From NCBI RefSeq assembly GCF_013167895.1, contig NZ_BLWC01000001.1, forward strand, positions 2,046,001-2,110,000: a DNA stretch of 64,000 nt, in the 5' to 3' direction. The translations under genes and the position numbers were made by a program. The notes under the pieces are model-generated. The model searched no databases. It worked only from the letters and a program-made list of their open reading frames with translations, and was not told the origin of the DNA. Positions 50,644 to 59,694 of the stretch are shown piece by piece. Source of the DNA: Streptomyces fulvorobeus (GTDB taxonomy: Bacteria > Actinomycetota > Actinomycetes > Streptomycetales > Streptomycetaceae). Within the stretch, counting starts at the first letter, position 1. Every line of letters begins with the position of its first letter.

Positions 50644-51153
50644 TCAGAGGGCGAGGTGCCGGCGCACCTCGAAGTGGAAGCACCCGTACTCAACGGCCCG
50701 TACGTGCACCAGCGCCACCCCCGGGTCGGCGAACGCCTCCGTGAAGGCCGCGTCGAAGCCCCGCTCCTCCTCGGCCGGGATCTCCAGCAGCCGGCCGCCG
50801 ACGATCCGGCCCTGCGCGTCGTAGCGCCGCACGGCCCTCAGCGCGCCGGCACGGGAGAACGGATATCCCGTCCGCTCGCCCGCCGGGCCCGCGCACTCCT
50901 CCGCGTGGATGAAAACGGGCCCTTGTTCGTCGTACGCCCCCGGCTTCGCCCCACTCGCGGCCGCCCAGCGCCGCAGCGGCGCGTACGAGACGAGGGCGAT
51001 CCGCTCCCCCGGCTCCGCGCCCCGCAGACAGCAGCGCAGCGGATCACCGGTTCCGGTGGCCGTGCGGGGGACGCACGGGCGCCCCGCGTCGTCCGTCTCC
51101 CGGAGTTCCCTGAGTGCGGTCGGTTCGATGGGACGTGCCTCGTAGCCGTTCAT
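50644..51153 (-). CDS. DUF1203 family protein
   Basis: A 169-residue cytosolic protein of the DUF1203 family. Conserved parts are CCLRGAEPGERIALVSYAPL near residue 45, GPVFIHAEEC near residue 80, YDAQGRI and VEYGCFHFEVRR at the end. No enzymatic function is known for the family. ATG 51151-51153 is chosen as the first in-frame start. It is convergent with asd and divergent from pepN copy 2, with 112 bases to the latter. Confidence 0.88.
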   Translation of the reverse strand: MNGYEARPIEPTALRELRETDDAGRPCVPRTATGTGDPLRCCLRGAEPGERIALVSYAPLRRWAAASGAKPGAYDEQGPVFIHAEECAGPAGERTGYPFSRAGALRAVRRYDAQGRIVGGRLLEIPAEEERGFDAAFTEAFADPGVALVHVRAVEYGCFHFEVRRHLAL

Positions 51154-51265
51154 GGTTCGAGGGTCGCGCGGCCCGCATCGGGCGTCCGGCGGAAAACGGA
51201 CATCGCGCTGCGCGCGTCTCCCGTGGAAGGATGACCGAAAACTCGCATACCAAGGAGATGACCGC

Positions 51266-53842
51266 GTGCCTGGCACGAATCTGACCCGCGAAGAGGCACA
51301 GGAGCGGGCGCGCCTGCTGACCGTGGACGCGTACGAGATCGATCTCGACCTCTCCGGAGCACAGGAGGGCGGCATCTTCCGGTCCGTCACCTCCGTGCGT
51401 TTCGACTCCGCCGAGGCCGGTGCGCAGACCTTCATCGATCTGGTCGCCCCGGCCGTGCACGAGGTGGAGCTGAACGGCAAGGCGCTGGACGTCGCCGCCG
51501 TCTTCCGCGACTCGCGCATCACCCTGAAGCATCTGCGCGCGGGCGCCAACGAGCTGAAGGTCGTCGCCGACTGCTCGTACACCAACACCGGCGAGGGCCT
51601 GCACCGCTTCGTCGACCCGGTCGACGAACAGGCGTACCTCTACACGCAGTTCGAGGTACCGGACGCCCGCCGGGTGTTCGCGAGTTTCGAGCAGCCCGAC
51701 CTGAAGGCGACCTTCCGGTTCACCGTGAAAGCCCCGGCCGGCTGGACCGTCATCTCCAACTCGCCGACGCCCGAGCCCCAGGACGACCTCTGGGTCTTCG
51801 AGCCGACGCCCCGCATCTCGACGTACATCACGGCGCTGATCGCCGGCCCGTACCACGCGGTGCACAGCAGCTACGAGAAGGACGGCCAGACCGTCCCGCT
51901 CGGCATCTACTGCCGCCCCTCGCTCGCCGAGTACCTCGACGCGGACGAGATCTTCGCGGTCACGCGGCAGGGCTTCGACTGGTTCCAGGAGAAGTTCGAC
52001 TACGCGTACCCCTTCGCCAAGTACGACCAGCTCTTCGTCCCGGAGTTCAACGCGGGCGCGATGGAGAACGCGGGCGCTGTGACGATCCGCGACCAGTACG
52101 TGTTCCGCTCGAAGGTGACGGACGCCGCGTACGAGGTCCGTGCGGAGACCATCCTGCACGAGCTGGCCCACATGTGGTTCGGCGACCTCGTCACCATGGA
52201 GTGGTGGAACGACCTGTGGCTGAACGAGTCGTTCGCCACCTACACCTCGATCGCCTGCCAGGCGTACGCCGAGGGCTCCAGGTGGCCGCACTCCTGGACC
52301 ACGTTCGCCAACTCCATGAAGACGTGGGCGTACCGCCAGGACCAGCTGCCGTCCACGCACCCGATCATGGCGGACATCAGCGACCTCGACGACGTGCTCG
52401 TCAACTTCGACGGGATCACGTACGCGAAGGGCGCCTCGGTCCTCAAGCAGCTCGTGGCGTACGTCGGGATGGACGCGTTCTTCCAGGGCGTCCAGGCGTA
52501 CTTCAAGGCGCACGCCTTCGGGAACACCCGGCTCTCGGACCTGCTGGGGGCGCTGGAGGAGACCTCCGGCCGTGACCTGAAGACCTGGTCGAAGCTGTGG
52601 CTGGAGACGGCCGGGATCAACATCCTGCGCCCGGAGATCGAGACGGACGATGACGGCCACGTCACGTCCTTCACGGTCCTCCAGGAGGCCCCGGCGCTCC
52701 CCGCGGGTGCGAAGGGCGAGCCCACGCTGCGTCCGCACCGGATCGCGGTCGGCTGCTACGACCTCGACGAGGCCGGCAAGCTGGTCCGTACGAACCGGAT
52801 CGAGCTGGACGTCGACGGCGCGCGCACGACCGTGCCGTTCCCGGCGGGCACCGCCCGTCCCGCGGTCGTCCTCCTCAACGACGACGACCTCTCGTACGCG
52901 AAGGTCCGCCTGGACGAGGAGTCGCTGCGGGTCGTCACCGCCCACCTGGGCGACTTCGCCGAGTCCCTGCCGCGCGCCCTGAGCTGGGCCTCGGCCTGGG
53001 ACATGACCCGCGACGGCGAGCTGGCGACGCGCGACTACCTCTCCCTCGTCCTCTCGGGCATCGGCAAGGAGACGGACATCGGCGTCGTCCAGTCGCTGCA
53101 CCGCCAGGTGAAGCTGGCCCTGGACCTGTACGCGGCGCCGGAGGCCCGTGAGGCGGCTCTGGCGCGGTGGACGGAGGCCACGCTGGCCCATCTGCGTACA
53201 GCGGAGCCGGGCAGCGACCACCAGCTCGCCTGGGCCCGCGCCTTCGCGGCGACGGCCCGTACCCCGGTCCAGCTGGACCTGCTCCAGTCCCTGCTGGCCG
53301 GTACGGAGACGATCGAGGGCCTGGCCGTCGACACGGAACTGCGCTGGGCGTTCGTGGAGCGGCTGGCCGCGACCGGGCTGTTCGACGAGGAGGAGATCAC
53401 CGCCGAGTACGAGCGCGACAGGACGGCGGCGGGCGAGCGCCACGCGGCGTCCGCGCGCGCCGCGCAGCCGACCCCGGAGGCGAAGGAGGCGGCCTGGGCG
53501 TCGGTCGTCGGGTCCGACAAGCTGCCGAACTCCCTCCAGGAGGCGGTGATCAGCGGCTTCGTGCAGACGGACCAGCGGGAGCTGCTGGCCCCGTACACGG
53601 AGAAGTTCTTCGCCGCGGTCAAGGACGTCTGGGACACCCGGAGCCATGAGATGGCCCAGCAGATCGCGGTCGGTCTGTACCCGTCGCTCCAGGTCTCGCA
53701 GGCCACGCTCGACGCGACGGACGCCTGGCTCGCGGCGGCGGAGCCGAACGCGGCCCTGCGCCGGCTGATGTCGGAGTCCCGCGCGGGCGTCGAGCGGGCG
53801 CTGAGGGCCCGGGCGGCCGACGGCGCGGCGGCGACTGCCTGA
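51266..53842 (+). CDS. pepN: Aminopeptidase N (M1 family), copy 2
   Basis: An 858-residue zinc aminopeptidase homologous to copy 1 along its whole length. GAMENAG lies near residue 275. The zinc motif HELAHMWFGDLV is followed after 18 residues by Glu in WLNESFAT, and the C-terminal ERAP1-like helical domain is complete. There is no signal peptide, so it acts in the cytosol. GTG 51266 is preceded by CAAGGAGATG at good distance and gives VPGTNLTREEAQERARLL, parallel to copy 1. It is probably the conserved core copy, though both look intact. Confidence 0.95.
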   Translation: MPGTNLTREEAQERARLLTVDAYEIDLDLSGAQEGGIFRSVTSVRFDSAEAGAQTFIDLVAPAVHEVELNGKALDVAAVFRDSRITLKHLRAGANELKVVADCSYTNTGEGLHRFVDPVDEQAYLYTQFEVPDARRVFASFEQPDLKATFRFTVKAPAGWTVISNSPTPEPQDDLWVFEPTPRISTYITALIAGPYHAVHSSYEKDGQTVPLGIYCRPSLAEYLDADEIFAVTRQGFDWFQEKFDYAYPFAKYDQLFVPEFNAGAMENAGAVTIRDQYVFRSKVTDAAYEVRAETILHELAHMWFGDLVTMEWWNDLWLNESFATYTSIACQAYAEGSRWPHSWTTFANSMKTWAYRQDQLPSTHPIMADISDLDDVLVNFDGITYAKGASVLKQLVAYVGMDAFFQGVQAYFKAHAFGNTRLSDLLGALEETSGRDLKTWSKLWLETAGINILRPEIETDDDGHVTSFTVLQEAPALPAGAKGEPTLRPHRIAVGCYDLDEAGKLVRTNRIELDVDGARTTVPFPAGTARPAVVLLNDDDLSYAKVRLDEESLRVVTAHLGDFAESLPRALSWASAWDMTRDGELATRDYLSLVLSGIGKETDIGVVQSLHRQVKLALDLYAAPEAREAALARWTEATLAHLRTAEPGSDHQLAWARAFAATARTPVQLDLLQSLLAGTETIEGLAVDTELRWAFVERLAATGLFDEEEITAEYERDRTAAGERHAASARAAQPTPEAKEAAWASVVGSDKLPNSLQEAVISGFVQTDQRELLAPYTEKFFAAVKDVWDTRSHEMAQQIAVGLYPSLQVSQATLDATDAWLAAAEPNAALRRLMSESRAGVERALRARAADGAAATA

Positions 53843-53860
53843 CGGCTCGGCTGAGCGGTG

Positions 53861-53889
53861 AGGGGGCGCCACCACCGGTGGCGCCCCCT
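53861..53889. terminator. Terminator between pepN copy 2 and glyoxalase-fold gene
   Basis: AGGGGGCGCCACC (53861-53873) pairs with GGTGGCGCCCCCT (53877-53889), three-base loop, followed by TCT on the plus strand. It serves two convergent genes. Confidence 0.85.
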
Positions 53890-53906
53890 TCTCGCGTCCG
53901 CCGCGC

Positions 53907-54294
53907 CTACTCCGTCACGTCCTGCGGATACCAGCGCAGTTCGACGGTGTTGCCGTCCGGGTCCTGTACGTAGAGCGACTGCGCCTCGCCCCGGGCGCCG
54001 AAGCGGCCGGCCGGTCCCTCCAGCACGGTGAACTCCCCGAGTCGATGACCTGCTGCCAGTCGAGCGGCTCGACGGCCAGACAGATGTGGTCCACGTTGGA
54101 CGTGCCGCGTGGCCGGTCGAGCAGGTCGATGATGGTCGTGGGACTGACCCGCACCGAGGGAACGGCACCTTCCCGGCCCGCCACTCCTCCACCCGCACGG
54201 GCTCCAGGCCGAGGGGCCCGCAGTAGAACTCCAGCGCCCGTTCGACGTCCCGCACGTTGAGCACCAGATGGTCGAAGTCCTTGACTCGCAGCAT
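53907..54294 (-). CDS. Glyoxalase/VOC-fold protein, two one-base frame breaks
   Basis: Reconstructed length is 129 residues. ATG 54292-54294 starts MLRVKDFDHLVLNVRDVERA, the usual first VOC strand. The middle (PTTIIDLLDRP, VDHICLAVEPLDW) and the end (LYVQDPDGNTVELRWYP) lie in two other frames. Adding one G at 54158-54160 and one C at 54035-54038 makes the protein continuous, with junctions VPF-PSVRVS and IDSG-EFTVLEG, both natural for the family. Members bind a metal through His/Glu and include dioxygenases, glyoxalases and resistance proteins. The conserved VDH and VELRWY give two ligand positions. Substrate unknown. Confidence 0.85.
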
Positions 54295-54408
54295 GGGACT
54301 CCCTTCAGGGGTTCGTGTCTTTGGCATGTGTCGCCTCCGGCAGTCAGCGACACCCCGTCCCCGTCCAGCAGGTTAGTCCCGGCCGTCCCCCTTACGGGAG
54401 CAGTGCGC

Positions 54409-55557
54409 TCACGCGCCCGACTCCTCGTGGCGGCGCGCCAGCTCGGCCGTGCCGGATTCGGTCAGGGAGCCGTGCAGGCGCATGCGGGCCACTCCGCCGT
54501 CCGGGAACGTGTCGAGACGGACGTGGGTGACCACCGCCTGGGCGTGCAGGACGAAGCGGTGCGGCGTGTCGGGCTGGAGCTTCGTACGAGGGATGATCTC
54601 GAACCACTCGCCCGTCTCGCCGTTGCGGCCGTGCAGGGCGACCCATCCGGCCGCGTTGCCCTTGAGGTAGGCGGTGTCGATCTCGACCGCGCGGACCGCG
54701 CCCTGGGCGGGCAGGCGGAAGCGGACCCAGTCGTTCGTGTCGCGGACCCGGCGGCGGCGGTTCTCCCAGCCGTCGTCCATCTTGCGGGAGGTGCCGGGCA
54801 GGATGATCTGGGCCGGTGAGGAGTAGAAGCGGTCCGAGGCGTCCTCGTACGTGCCGCCGTTCAGGATCGAGATCAGGTCGATCGTGCCGAGCGCCGCGAG
54901 CCACGCCGGGTCGGGGACGACCTCGCCGTGGACGCGCAGGCGGGCGATGCCGCCGTCGGGGTGCTGGCAGAGGCGGATGTGGGTGTAGCGGCGTCCGCCG
55001 GTGATCTCGAACCCGTTGGCGGCGTGGCCGCGTACCGGGGTCGGCGGGACGATCTCCTCCCACTTCACGTCGTCGGCGAGGAGCTCCTGCGGGCCGGGCG
55101 AGCCCTCGACGGACGTCGCCTGGACCGAGACGCGCTGCGGGTAGTTGCCGCGGAAGTGCGCCGTGTCCACGATGAGGCCGCGGATGATGCCGGGCGCTCC
55201 GAGCCGGACGACGGCCCAGTCGTGCTCCTCGGGCGCCGGGAAGGGGTGGGCTGCGTCGGCGCCCCGGCGTCGGCGGGTCTCCCAGCCGTCCATGATCTTG
55301 CCCTTGTGGCCGAAGCGCTCGGGGTCGAAGACGGCGCGCTCGCGGCTGAGCAGGTTCTCGCGTTCGGCGAAGAACTCGTCGTTGGCGGCGATCACACCCG
55401 CGCCGAGGCGGCGGTCGGCCAGATCGACGAGTTCGGTGAAGGGCAGGCCGGGGGCGGTGCGGTAGTCGGCGTAGGGGTCGCCGCCGCCGTAGGGGGCCGC
55501 GTCGTTGGCGTGGGGGTCGTCGTCGTGGAATGTGGTCCCGCTCGCGTCGAAGGTCAT
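54409..55557 (-). CDS. alc: Allantoicase
   Basis: A 382-residue enzyme that hydrolyses allantoate to ureidoglycolate and urea in purine nitrogen recycling. Two homologous jelly-roll repeats are visible. Each has the same order of motifs: MDGWETRRRR and MDDGWENRRRR, then GLIVDTAHFRGNYP and AVEIDTAYLKGNAAG, then HIRLCQHPDGGIARLRVHGE and HVRLDTFPDGGVARMRLHGS. This duplication is diagnostic of the family. No allantoinase or ureidoglycolate lyase gene is adjacent, although in many Streptomyces alc sits with allB. ATG 55555-55557 is used. The LysR gene upstream may regulate it. Confidence 0.95.
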   Translation of the reverse strand: MTFDASGTTFHDDDPHANDAAPYGGGDPYADYRTAPGLPFTELVDLADRRLGAGVIAANDEFFAERENLLSRERAVFDPERFGHKGKIMDGWETRRRRGADAAHPFPAPEEHDWAVVRLGAPGIIRGLIVDTAHFRGNYPQRVSVQATSVEGSPGPQELLADDVKWEEIVPPTPVRGHAANGFEITGGRRYTHIRLCQHPDGGIARLRVHGEVVPDPAWLAALGTIDLISILNGGTYEDASDRFYSSPAQIILPGTSRKMDDGWENRRRRVRDTNDWVRFRLPAQGAVRAVEIDTAYLKGNAAGWVALHGRNGETGEWFEIIPRTKLQPDTPHRFVLHAQAVVTHVRLDTFPDGGVARMRLHGSLTESGTAELARRHEESGA

Positions 55558-55616
55558 GGGATGACTGTCGTACGGAGTGACCCATCAGGTCCATCGAAAG
55601 TTTTCGCAAGGTTCGT

Positions 55617-56543
55617 TCAGCTCAGCTGAACGGTCTGTCGGCGGGCACCGGCCACCGCCGTCAGCGCCTCCAGCACGCGGGCCACCGCCGGACCCTCCTC
55701 CGCCCCCCGCCGTACCGCCGCCACCACGTGGCGGCGCGGCTGGTCCGCTTCCAGGACCCGCATCACCACCCCGTCGCTGCGCTCCCTCGCCGCCATCCGG
55801 GGGACCAGGGCGATACCCATGCCCGCCTCGACCATGGCGAGGATCGCGCTCCAGCCGGAGGCGCTGTGGGCCTGCTCGGGCACGAAGCCCGCCGCCTCGC
55901 AGGCGGCGGTGGTGATCTCCGACCAGGGGCCCGAACCGCCGAAGATCCAGGGTTCGCGGGAGAGGTCGGCCAGGCGCAGACCGGGGGCTTGGGCGAGACG
56001 GTGGCCCGCCGGCAGGGCCACGTCCAGCGGGTCGGCCAGGAGGGTCACCAGGGTGAAGCGGGGGTCGCGGGCGGTCGGGGCGTGCGCCGCGAGGGACAGG
56101 GCGAGGTCCACGTCACCGCAGGAGAGGAGTTCGTACGCCTCCGCCGCCTCCGCCTCCCGTACGCGCACCTCCGGGCCCGGGCGCTCCCGCGCGCGCAGGA
56201 GACGGACCGCCGGTACGACCAGGGCAGCCACGGCCGTCGAGAAGGCGCCGACCCGCACCTCGCCCGCCTCGCCGTTCAGATAGCCGGTGAGTTCGGCGTC
56301 GGCGCGTTCCAGCTGGGCGAAGACCGCCTCGGCGTGGCGCAGGACCAGATGCGCGGCGTCGGTGAGGCGGACCCGGCGGCCCTGGGCTTCGAGCAGGGGC
56401 ACGCCGAGCTGTCTGGCCAGGTTGCTGAGTTGCTGGGAGACCGCGGACGGGGTCATCAGCAGCGTCTCGGCGGTCGCGGTCACGGTGCCCCGGTCGCGCA
56501 GGGTGCGCAGGATGCGGAGCTTCTTGACGTCCCACTCGGTCAT
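55617..56543 (-). CDS. LysR-family transcriptional regulator
   Basis: A 308-residue regulator. The N-terminal winged helix-turn-helix (about 5-62) reads RTLRDRGTVTATAETLLMTPSAVSQQLSNLARQLGVPLLE. The C-terminal LysR substrate-binding domain covers about 90-295. The inducer is unknown. It is transcribed towards alc with a 59-base gap and might form an operon with it or control it; LysR genes are more often divergent from their targets, so the link is weak. ATG 56541-56543 is chosen. Confidence 0.93.
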   Translation of the reverse strand: MTEWDVKKLRILRTLRDRGTVTATAETLLMTPSAVSQQLSNLARQLGVPLLEAQGRRVRLTDAAHLVLRHAEAVFAQLERADAELTGYLNGEAGEVRVGAFSTAVAALVVPAVRLLRARERPGPEVRVREAEAAEAYELLSCGDVDLALSLAAHAPTARDPRFTLVTLLADPLDVALPAGHRLAQAPGLRLADLSREPWIFGGSGPWSEITTAACEAAGFVPEQAHSASGWSAILAMVEAGMGIALVPRMAARERSDGVVMRVLEADQPRRHVVAAVRRGAEEGPAVARVLEALTAVAGARRQTVQLS

Positions 56544-56633
56544 GGGCGCAACCTATCCGGGGCCATGGGACGGGCCCGGACATGCCGGTGCACCGCGCGG
56601 CACGGTATACCGGCGGTGCACTCGGGAGAGTTC

Positions 56634-56864
56634 TTAAGCGTGCTTCCTGGACCTGTCCAGGACCATGACCAGGCCCGCGATCACCGCGAACAGGGCGAGC
56701 GGTGCCACGACATACAGCCCGATCGTTTCCATCACGCTCAGACCCGGGCCCGGGTCGTCACCGTCGTCGCGGGTGAGAGCGAGCGCGGGCGACGACATGA
56801 GCAGCATCATCAGCGTCGTACCGGCTGCGACGGCGCCGGCGCGCATAGCGTTCTTCTTGTCCAC
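56634..56864 (-). CDS. Small membrane protein, 76 aa
   Basis: A 76-residue protein with an N-terminal signal-like segment (AGAVAAGTTLMMLLMSSPALALT), a short Asp/Pro-rich extracellular loop (RDDGDDPGPG), and a second hydrophobic segment (LYVVAPLALFAVIAGLVMVL) ending in a basic RSRKHA tail. If the first segment is cleaved, the result is a C-terminally anchored miniprotein; otherwise it is a hairpin. Small proteins of this layout are common in Streptomyces but have no assigned role. It lies alone between the LysR gene and malQ. Confidence 0.78.
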   Translation of the reverse strand: MDKKNAMRAGAVAAGTTLMMLLMSSPALALTRDDGDDPGPGLSVMETIGLYVVAPLALFAVIAGLVMVLDRSRKHA

Positions 56865-56884
56865 GGTGCAAACGTAGCGAACGG

Positions 56885-59071
56885 CTACGGGCGGCGCGCG
56901 CCCGGGGGTCCCGTACGGAACCCGGGGCGCTCCGGGCGGGGGCGCACCACCTCCATCAGCCGGTGCAGCCGGGGCGAGGCGGCGAGCTCCTCCAGGGTGA
57001 CCGGATGGCCTTCGGCGTCGGCGACGGGCAGTCGCCAGTTGGGGTACTGGTCCCAGGTGCCCGGCAGATTCTGCGGGCGGCGGTCGCCCACCGTGTCGGG
57101 CAGCCAGACGCCTGTCATCAGGGCGGGGGTGCTCAGCAGGAAGCGGTGGACGGCCCGGATCGCCGCCTCCTCGTCACCCTCCCCCTCGGGCAGGAGCCGG
57201 AGCCGTGAGAGGTACGCAAGCCACTCGGCGGTCTCGGTGGCGTCGTCGGTGAGCTCCTGCTCCAGCGGGCGCGTGAGCAGCCCAAGGCGGTGGCGGAGTG
57301 TCACGTGGTCGCCCGTCAGCCGGGCGGCCGTCGAGGGCAGGTCGTGGGTGGTGGCCGTGGCCACGCAGTCGCGCCGCCACCGCTCGGGGGCCAGGGGTTC
57401 GCCCGTGCCGTCCCAGTCGCGCTCGAACCAGAGCACGGAGGTGCCGAGCACACCGCGCCTGGCGAGCGCTTCGCGGACACCGGGCTCGACGGTGCCCAGG
57501 TCCTCCCCTACGACGACGGCGCCGGCCCGGTGCGCTTCCAGGACGAGGACGGCGAGCATCGCCTCGGCGTCCTGGGCGACGTACGTGCCCTCGGTGGGCG
57601 GACGCCCCTCGGGCACCCACCAGAGCCGGAACAGCCCCATCACGTGGTCGATGCGCAGGGCGCCCGCGTGGGCCAGGAGCCCGCGCAGCAGGCCGCGGTA
57701 CGGGGCGTACCCCGAGGCGGCGAGCGCGTCGGAGCGCCACGGGGGCAGCCCCCAGTCCTGGCCGCGCGCGTTGAAGGCGTCCGGGGGCGCGCCGACCGAC
57801 ATCCCGTGCGCGAAGGCGTCCTGCTGGCTCCAGGTGTCGGCGCCGGCCGGGTGCACGCCCACGGCCAGGTCGTGGACGATCCCCACGGCCATTCCGGCGT
57901 CGCGCGCCGCCTGCTGGGCCTCGGCCAGCTGGGTTGCGGTCAGCCAGGCCAGCCGGCAGTGGAAGTCGACCCGCCCGAGCAGCTCGGCGCGGGCCCTGGC
58001 GGTCTGCGGGGAGCGCGGGTCACGCAGCCCTTCGGGCCAGGCGTGCCAGTTAGGGCCGTGCACCTCCGTCAGCGCGCACCACAGGGCGTGGTCCTCCAGG
58101 GCTTGCCCCTGTCCGGCCAGGAAGTCGCAGTACTCGGCTCTGCGGCCCGGGGTCAGCGGCACCTCGTGGATGAGCTCCAGCGCCTTCCGCTTGAGCTCCC
58201 AGACGGCGTCCCGGTCGATCAGGGCGCCTTTGCTGAGGACGGCTTCGGAGAGCCCGGCGGCGTCCTGGCGGAGGTCGTCCAGGACCGCGCGGTCCTGGAC
58301 GTGGCCGTATTCGGGCACCGACTCGACGCGCAGGTGGACGGGGTCGGGGAAGCGGCGCGAGGAGGGGCGGTACGGGGAGGGGTCGGTGGGGGCACCGGGC
58401 ACGGCGGCGTGAAGCGGGTTGACCTGCACGAACCCCAGGCCCAGGCTCCGCCCGGACCAGGCGGCGAGGTCGGCCAGGTCACCGAGGTCACCCATCCCCC
58501 AGGATCTCGCGGAGAGCAGGGAGTAGAGCTGGACGAGGAAGCCGTGGACGCGGGCGGGCGGCTGCGGGACGCGGGCGGGGGCGACGACGAGCGTGACGGC
58601 GGCGTGGCGGCCGTCGGACGCGCGCGCGGTCAGCCGGTGGACGCCCGGGGGCGGTTCGCTCCACCAGGCGGGTGTCCGGTCCGTGGGCGCGGAGACGCCT
58701 TGCGCGGCGGGAGCCGTCGGGGCCGGGGCGGTCGGGTTCGCCACCTGGCTCAGGTGCTCCGGGGGCGCGGCGGCCGCCCCCGGAGCGGGCTCCAGCTCGA
58801 TCGTCAGCGCCGTGTCCCGGGGCAGCGCCGTCAGGGAAGCGGGCAGGGGCTCTCCCGACCAGACGACCACCGTCGGCGGGAGCAGGCGGGAGACCGCGGC
58901 GGACTGCGCGGCGTCCAGCGCCCTGCGTACGGCCTCGGGGGTGCCGGCGTCGACGCCCAGCGCGGCGAGCACGGCCGTGACCGTGTCGTCGGGGACGGAC
59001 ACCGTGACATCCGGGGACGGCGAGTAGGAGGTGGCGACACCGTGCAGTGCGGCGAGCCGGGACAAGCCCAT
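56885..59071 (-). CDS. malQ: 4-alpha-glucanotransferase (amylomaltase, GH77)
   Basis: A 728-residue enzyme that transfers alpha-1,4-glucan segments between maltodextrins. The GH77 core begins at SLLSARSWGMGDLGDL near residue 190. The nucleophile Asp is in ALRIDHVMGLFRLWW, the acid/base Glu in VVGEDLGTVEP, and TTHDLPSTAARL follows. The N-terminal 185 residues hold the extra beta-rich domain seen in actinobacterial MalQ. The ATG directly follows the TGA of the repeat-protein gene (TGA-ATG), so translation is probably coupled. No maltose transporter genes are nearby. Confidence 0.95.
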   Translation of the reverse strand: MGLSRLAALHGVATSYSPSPDVTVSVPDDTVTAVLAALGVDAGTPEAVRRALDAAQSAAVSRLLPPTVVVWSGEPLPASLTALPRDTALTIELEPAPGAAAAPPEHLSQVANPTAPAPTAPAAQGVSAPTDRTPAWWSEPPPGVHRLTARASDGRHAAVTLVVAPARVPQPPARVHGFLVQLYSLLSARSWGMGDLGDLADLAAWSGRSLGLGFVQVNPLHAAVPGAPTDPSPYRPSSRRFPDPVHLRVESVPEYGHVQDRAVLDDLRQDAAGLSEAVLSKGALIDRDAVWELKRKALELIHEVPLTPGRRAEYCDFLAGQGQALEDHALWCALTEVHGPNWHAWPEGLRDPRSPQTARARAELLGRVDFHCRLAWLTATQLAEAQQAARDAGMAVGIVHDLAVGVHPAGADTWSQQDAFAHGMSVGAPPDAFNARGQDWGLPPWRSDALAASGYAPYRGLLRGLLAHAGALRIDHVMGLFRLWWVPEGRPPTEGTYVAQDAEAMLAVLVLEAHRAGAVVVGEDLGTVEPGVREALARRGVLGTSVLWFERDWDGTGEPLAPERWRRDCVATATTHDLPSTAARLTGDHVTLRHRLGLLTRPLEQELTDDATETAEWLAYLSRLRLLPEGEGDEEAAIRAVHRFLLSTPALMTGVWLPDTVGDRRPQNLPGTWDQYPNWRLPVADAEGHPVTLEELAASPRLHRLMEVVRPRPERPGFRTGPPGARRP

Positions 59072-59386
59072 TCAGACTCCTGGGGTCTCCATGCCCCCTG
59101 CGGTGCCGGGTGCGGTCGGCTCGCTGGTCAGAGGGGCGACGGCGGCGAGCGGAGGCTCGCTCGTGAGAGGGGTGGCATCGGCGAGCGGCGGCTCGCTGGT
59201 CAGCGGTGCGGCGTCGGCGAACGCGGCCTCGAAGCTCAGATGGGAGACATCGGCGAGCGGCAGCTCACTGATCATCGGAGGCGCGAGGTCGGTCAGGGGC
59301 GGCTCGGTGGTCGGTGCGGCAGGACCCGCGGGGCTCGGTGCCTGTTTGGTCAGGGCGGAGAGCAGAAGCTGCGCGGCAGCGGGCAT
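59072..59386 (-). CDS. Repeat-rich 104-aa protein upstream of malQ
   Basis: After a short helical N-terminus (MPAAAQLLLSALTKQ) the protein consists of about six imperfect 12-residue repeats of the type TSEPPLADATPL, including ISELPLADVSHL, SFEAAFADAAPL and TSEPPLAAVAPL. A Gly/Pro end follows. A textbook AGGAGG site precedes ATG 59384-59386, and the stop abuts the malQ start. The reading frame is thus probably translated despite its odd composition. I know no family for it. It may be a disordered scaffold, or it may mainly drive coupled translation of malQ. Confidence 0.65.
   Translation of the reverse strand: MPAAAQLLLSALTKQAPSPAGPAAPTTEPPLTDLAPPMISELPLADVSHLSFEAAFADAAPLTSEPPLADATPLTSEPPLAAVAPLTSEPTAPGTAGGMETPGV
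59120..59338 (-). repeat. 36-bp tandem repeat within the repeat-protein gene
   Basis: Unit starts, recognisable as CTCG or CTCA, fall at 59120, 59156, 59192, 59228, 59264 and 59303. The spacing is exactly 36 bases four times and 39 once. The units are diverged (for example CTCGCTGGTCAG, CTCGCTCGTGAG, CTCGAAGCTCAG) and encode the 12-residue repeats. Confidence 0.8.
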
Positions 59387-59694
59387 GGTGGCCTCCTGGC
59401 CGTAGGGAACAGGTCACCGCCAGACCTACCCAGCCGGTGCGGACCGCAGACGTGGACGTGACATAGGCGTCATGACAACGAGCCCAACGTGCCGTAGGTC
59501 ACATTCCGTTCCCCCGTCCGGCGGACACGGACCGATTCCGGCCACTCGCCTGGGCCCGCGGGCCCCGCGCGGACGCGTAGCAGGGGATTCCCTCCACGCG
59601 TCCGGGCATATCTGGCGCAACGGTCACGCGCATTGACACCCTCGCGCGCGGGTGGTGGGCTCGGAGCCCACCAGCGGGACGAGAGGGGCGCGAC
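59387..59694. other. 308-base intergenic region between divergent transcription units
   Basis: This region holds the promoters of the repeat-protein/malQ unit (minus) and the GH84 gene (plus). I see no gene, no DasR-type ACTGGTCTAGACC site and no strong hairpin. A TTGACA at 59633-59638 has no matching -10 box at the right distance. Confidence 0.5.

Noticed and set aside
51044..53875. 943-codon open frame on the minus strand
   Set aside because: Antisense to pepN copy 2, same type of shadow; it begins and ends with no relation to ribosome-binding sites.
59120..59338. Regular 36-bp spacing suggesting a CRISPR array
   Set aside because: The units are contiguous and diverged with no unique spacers; they encode 12-residue protein repeats and have no cas genes nearby.
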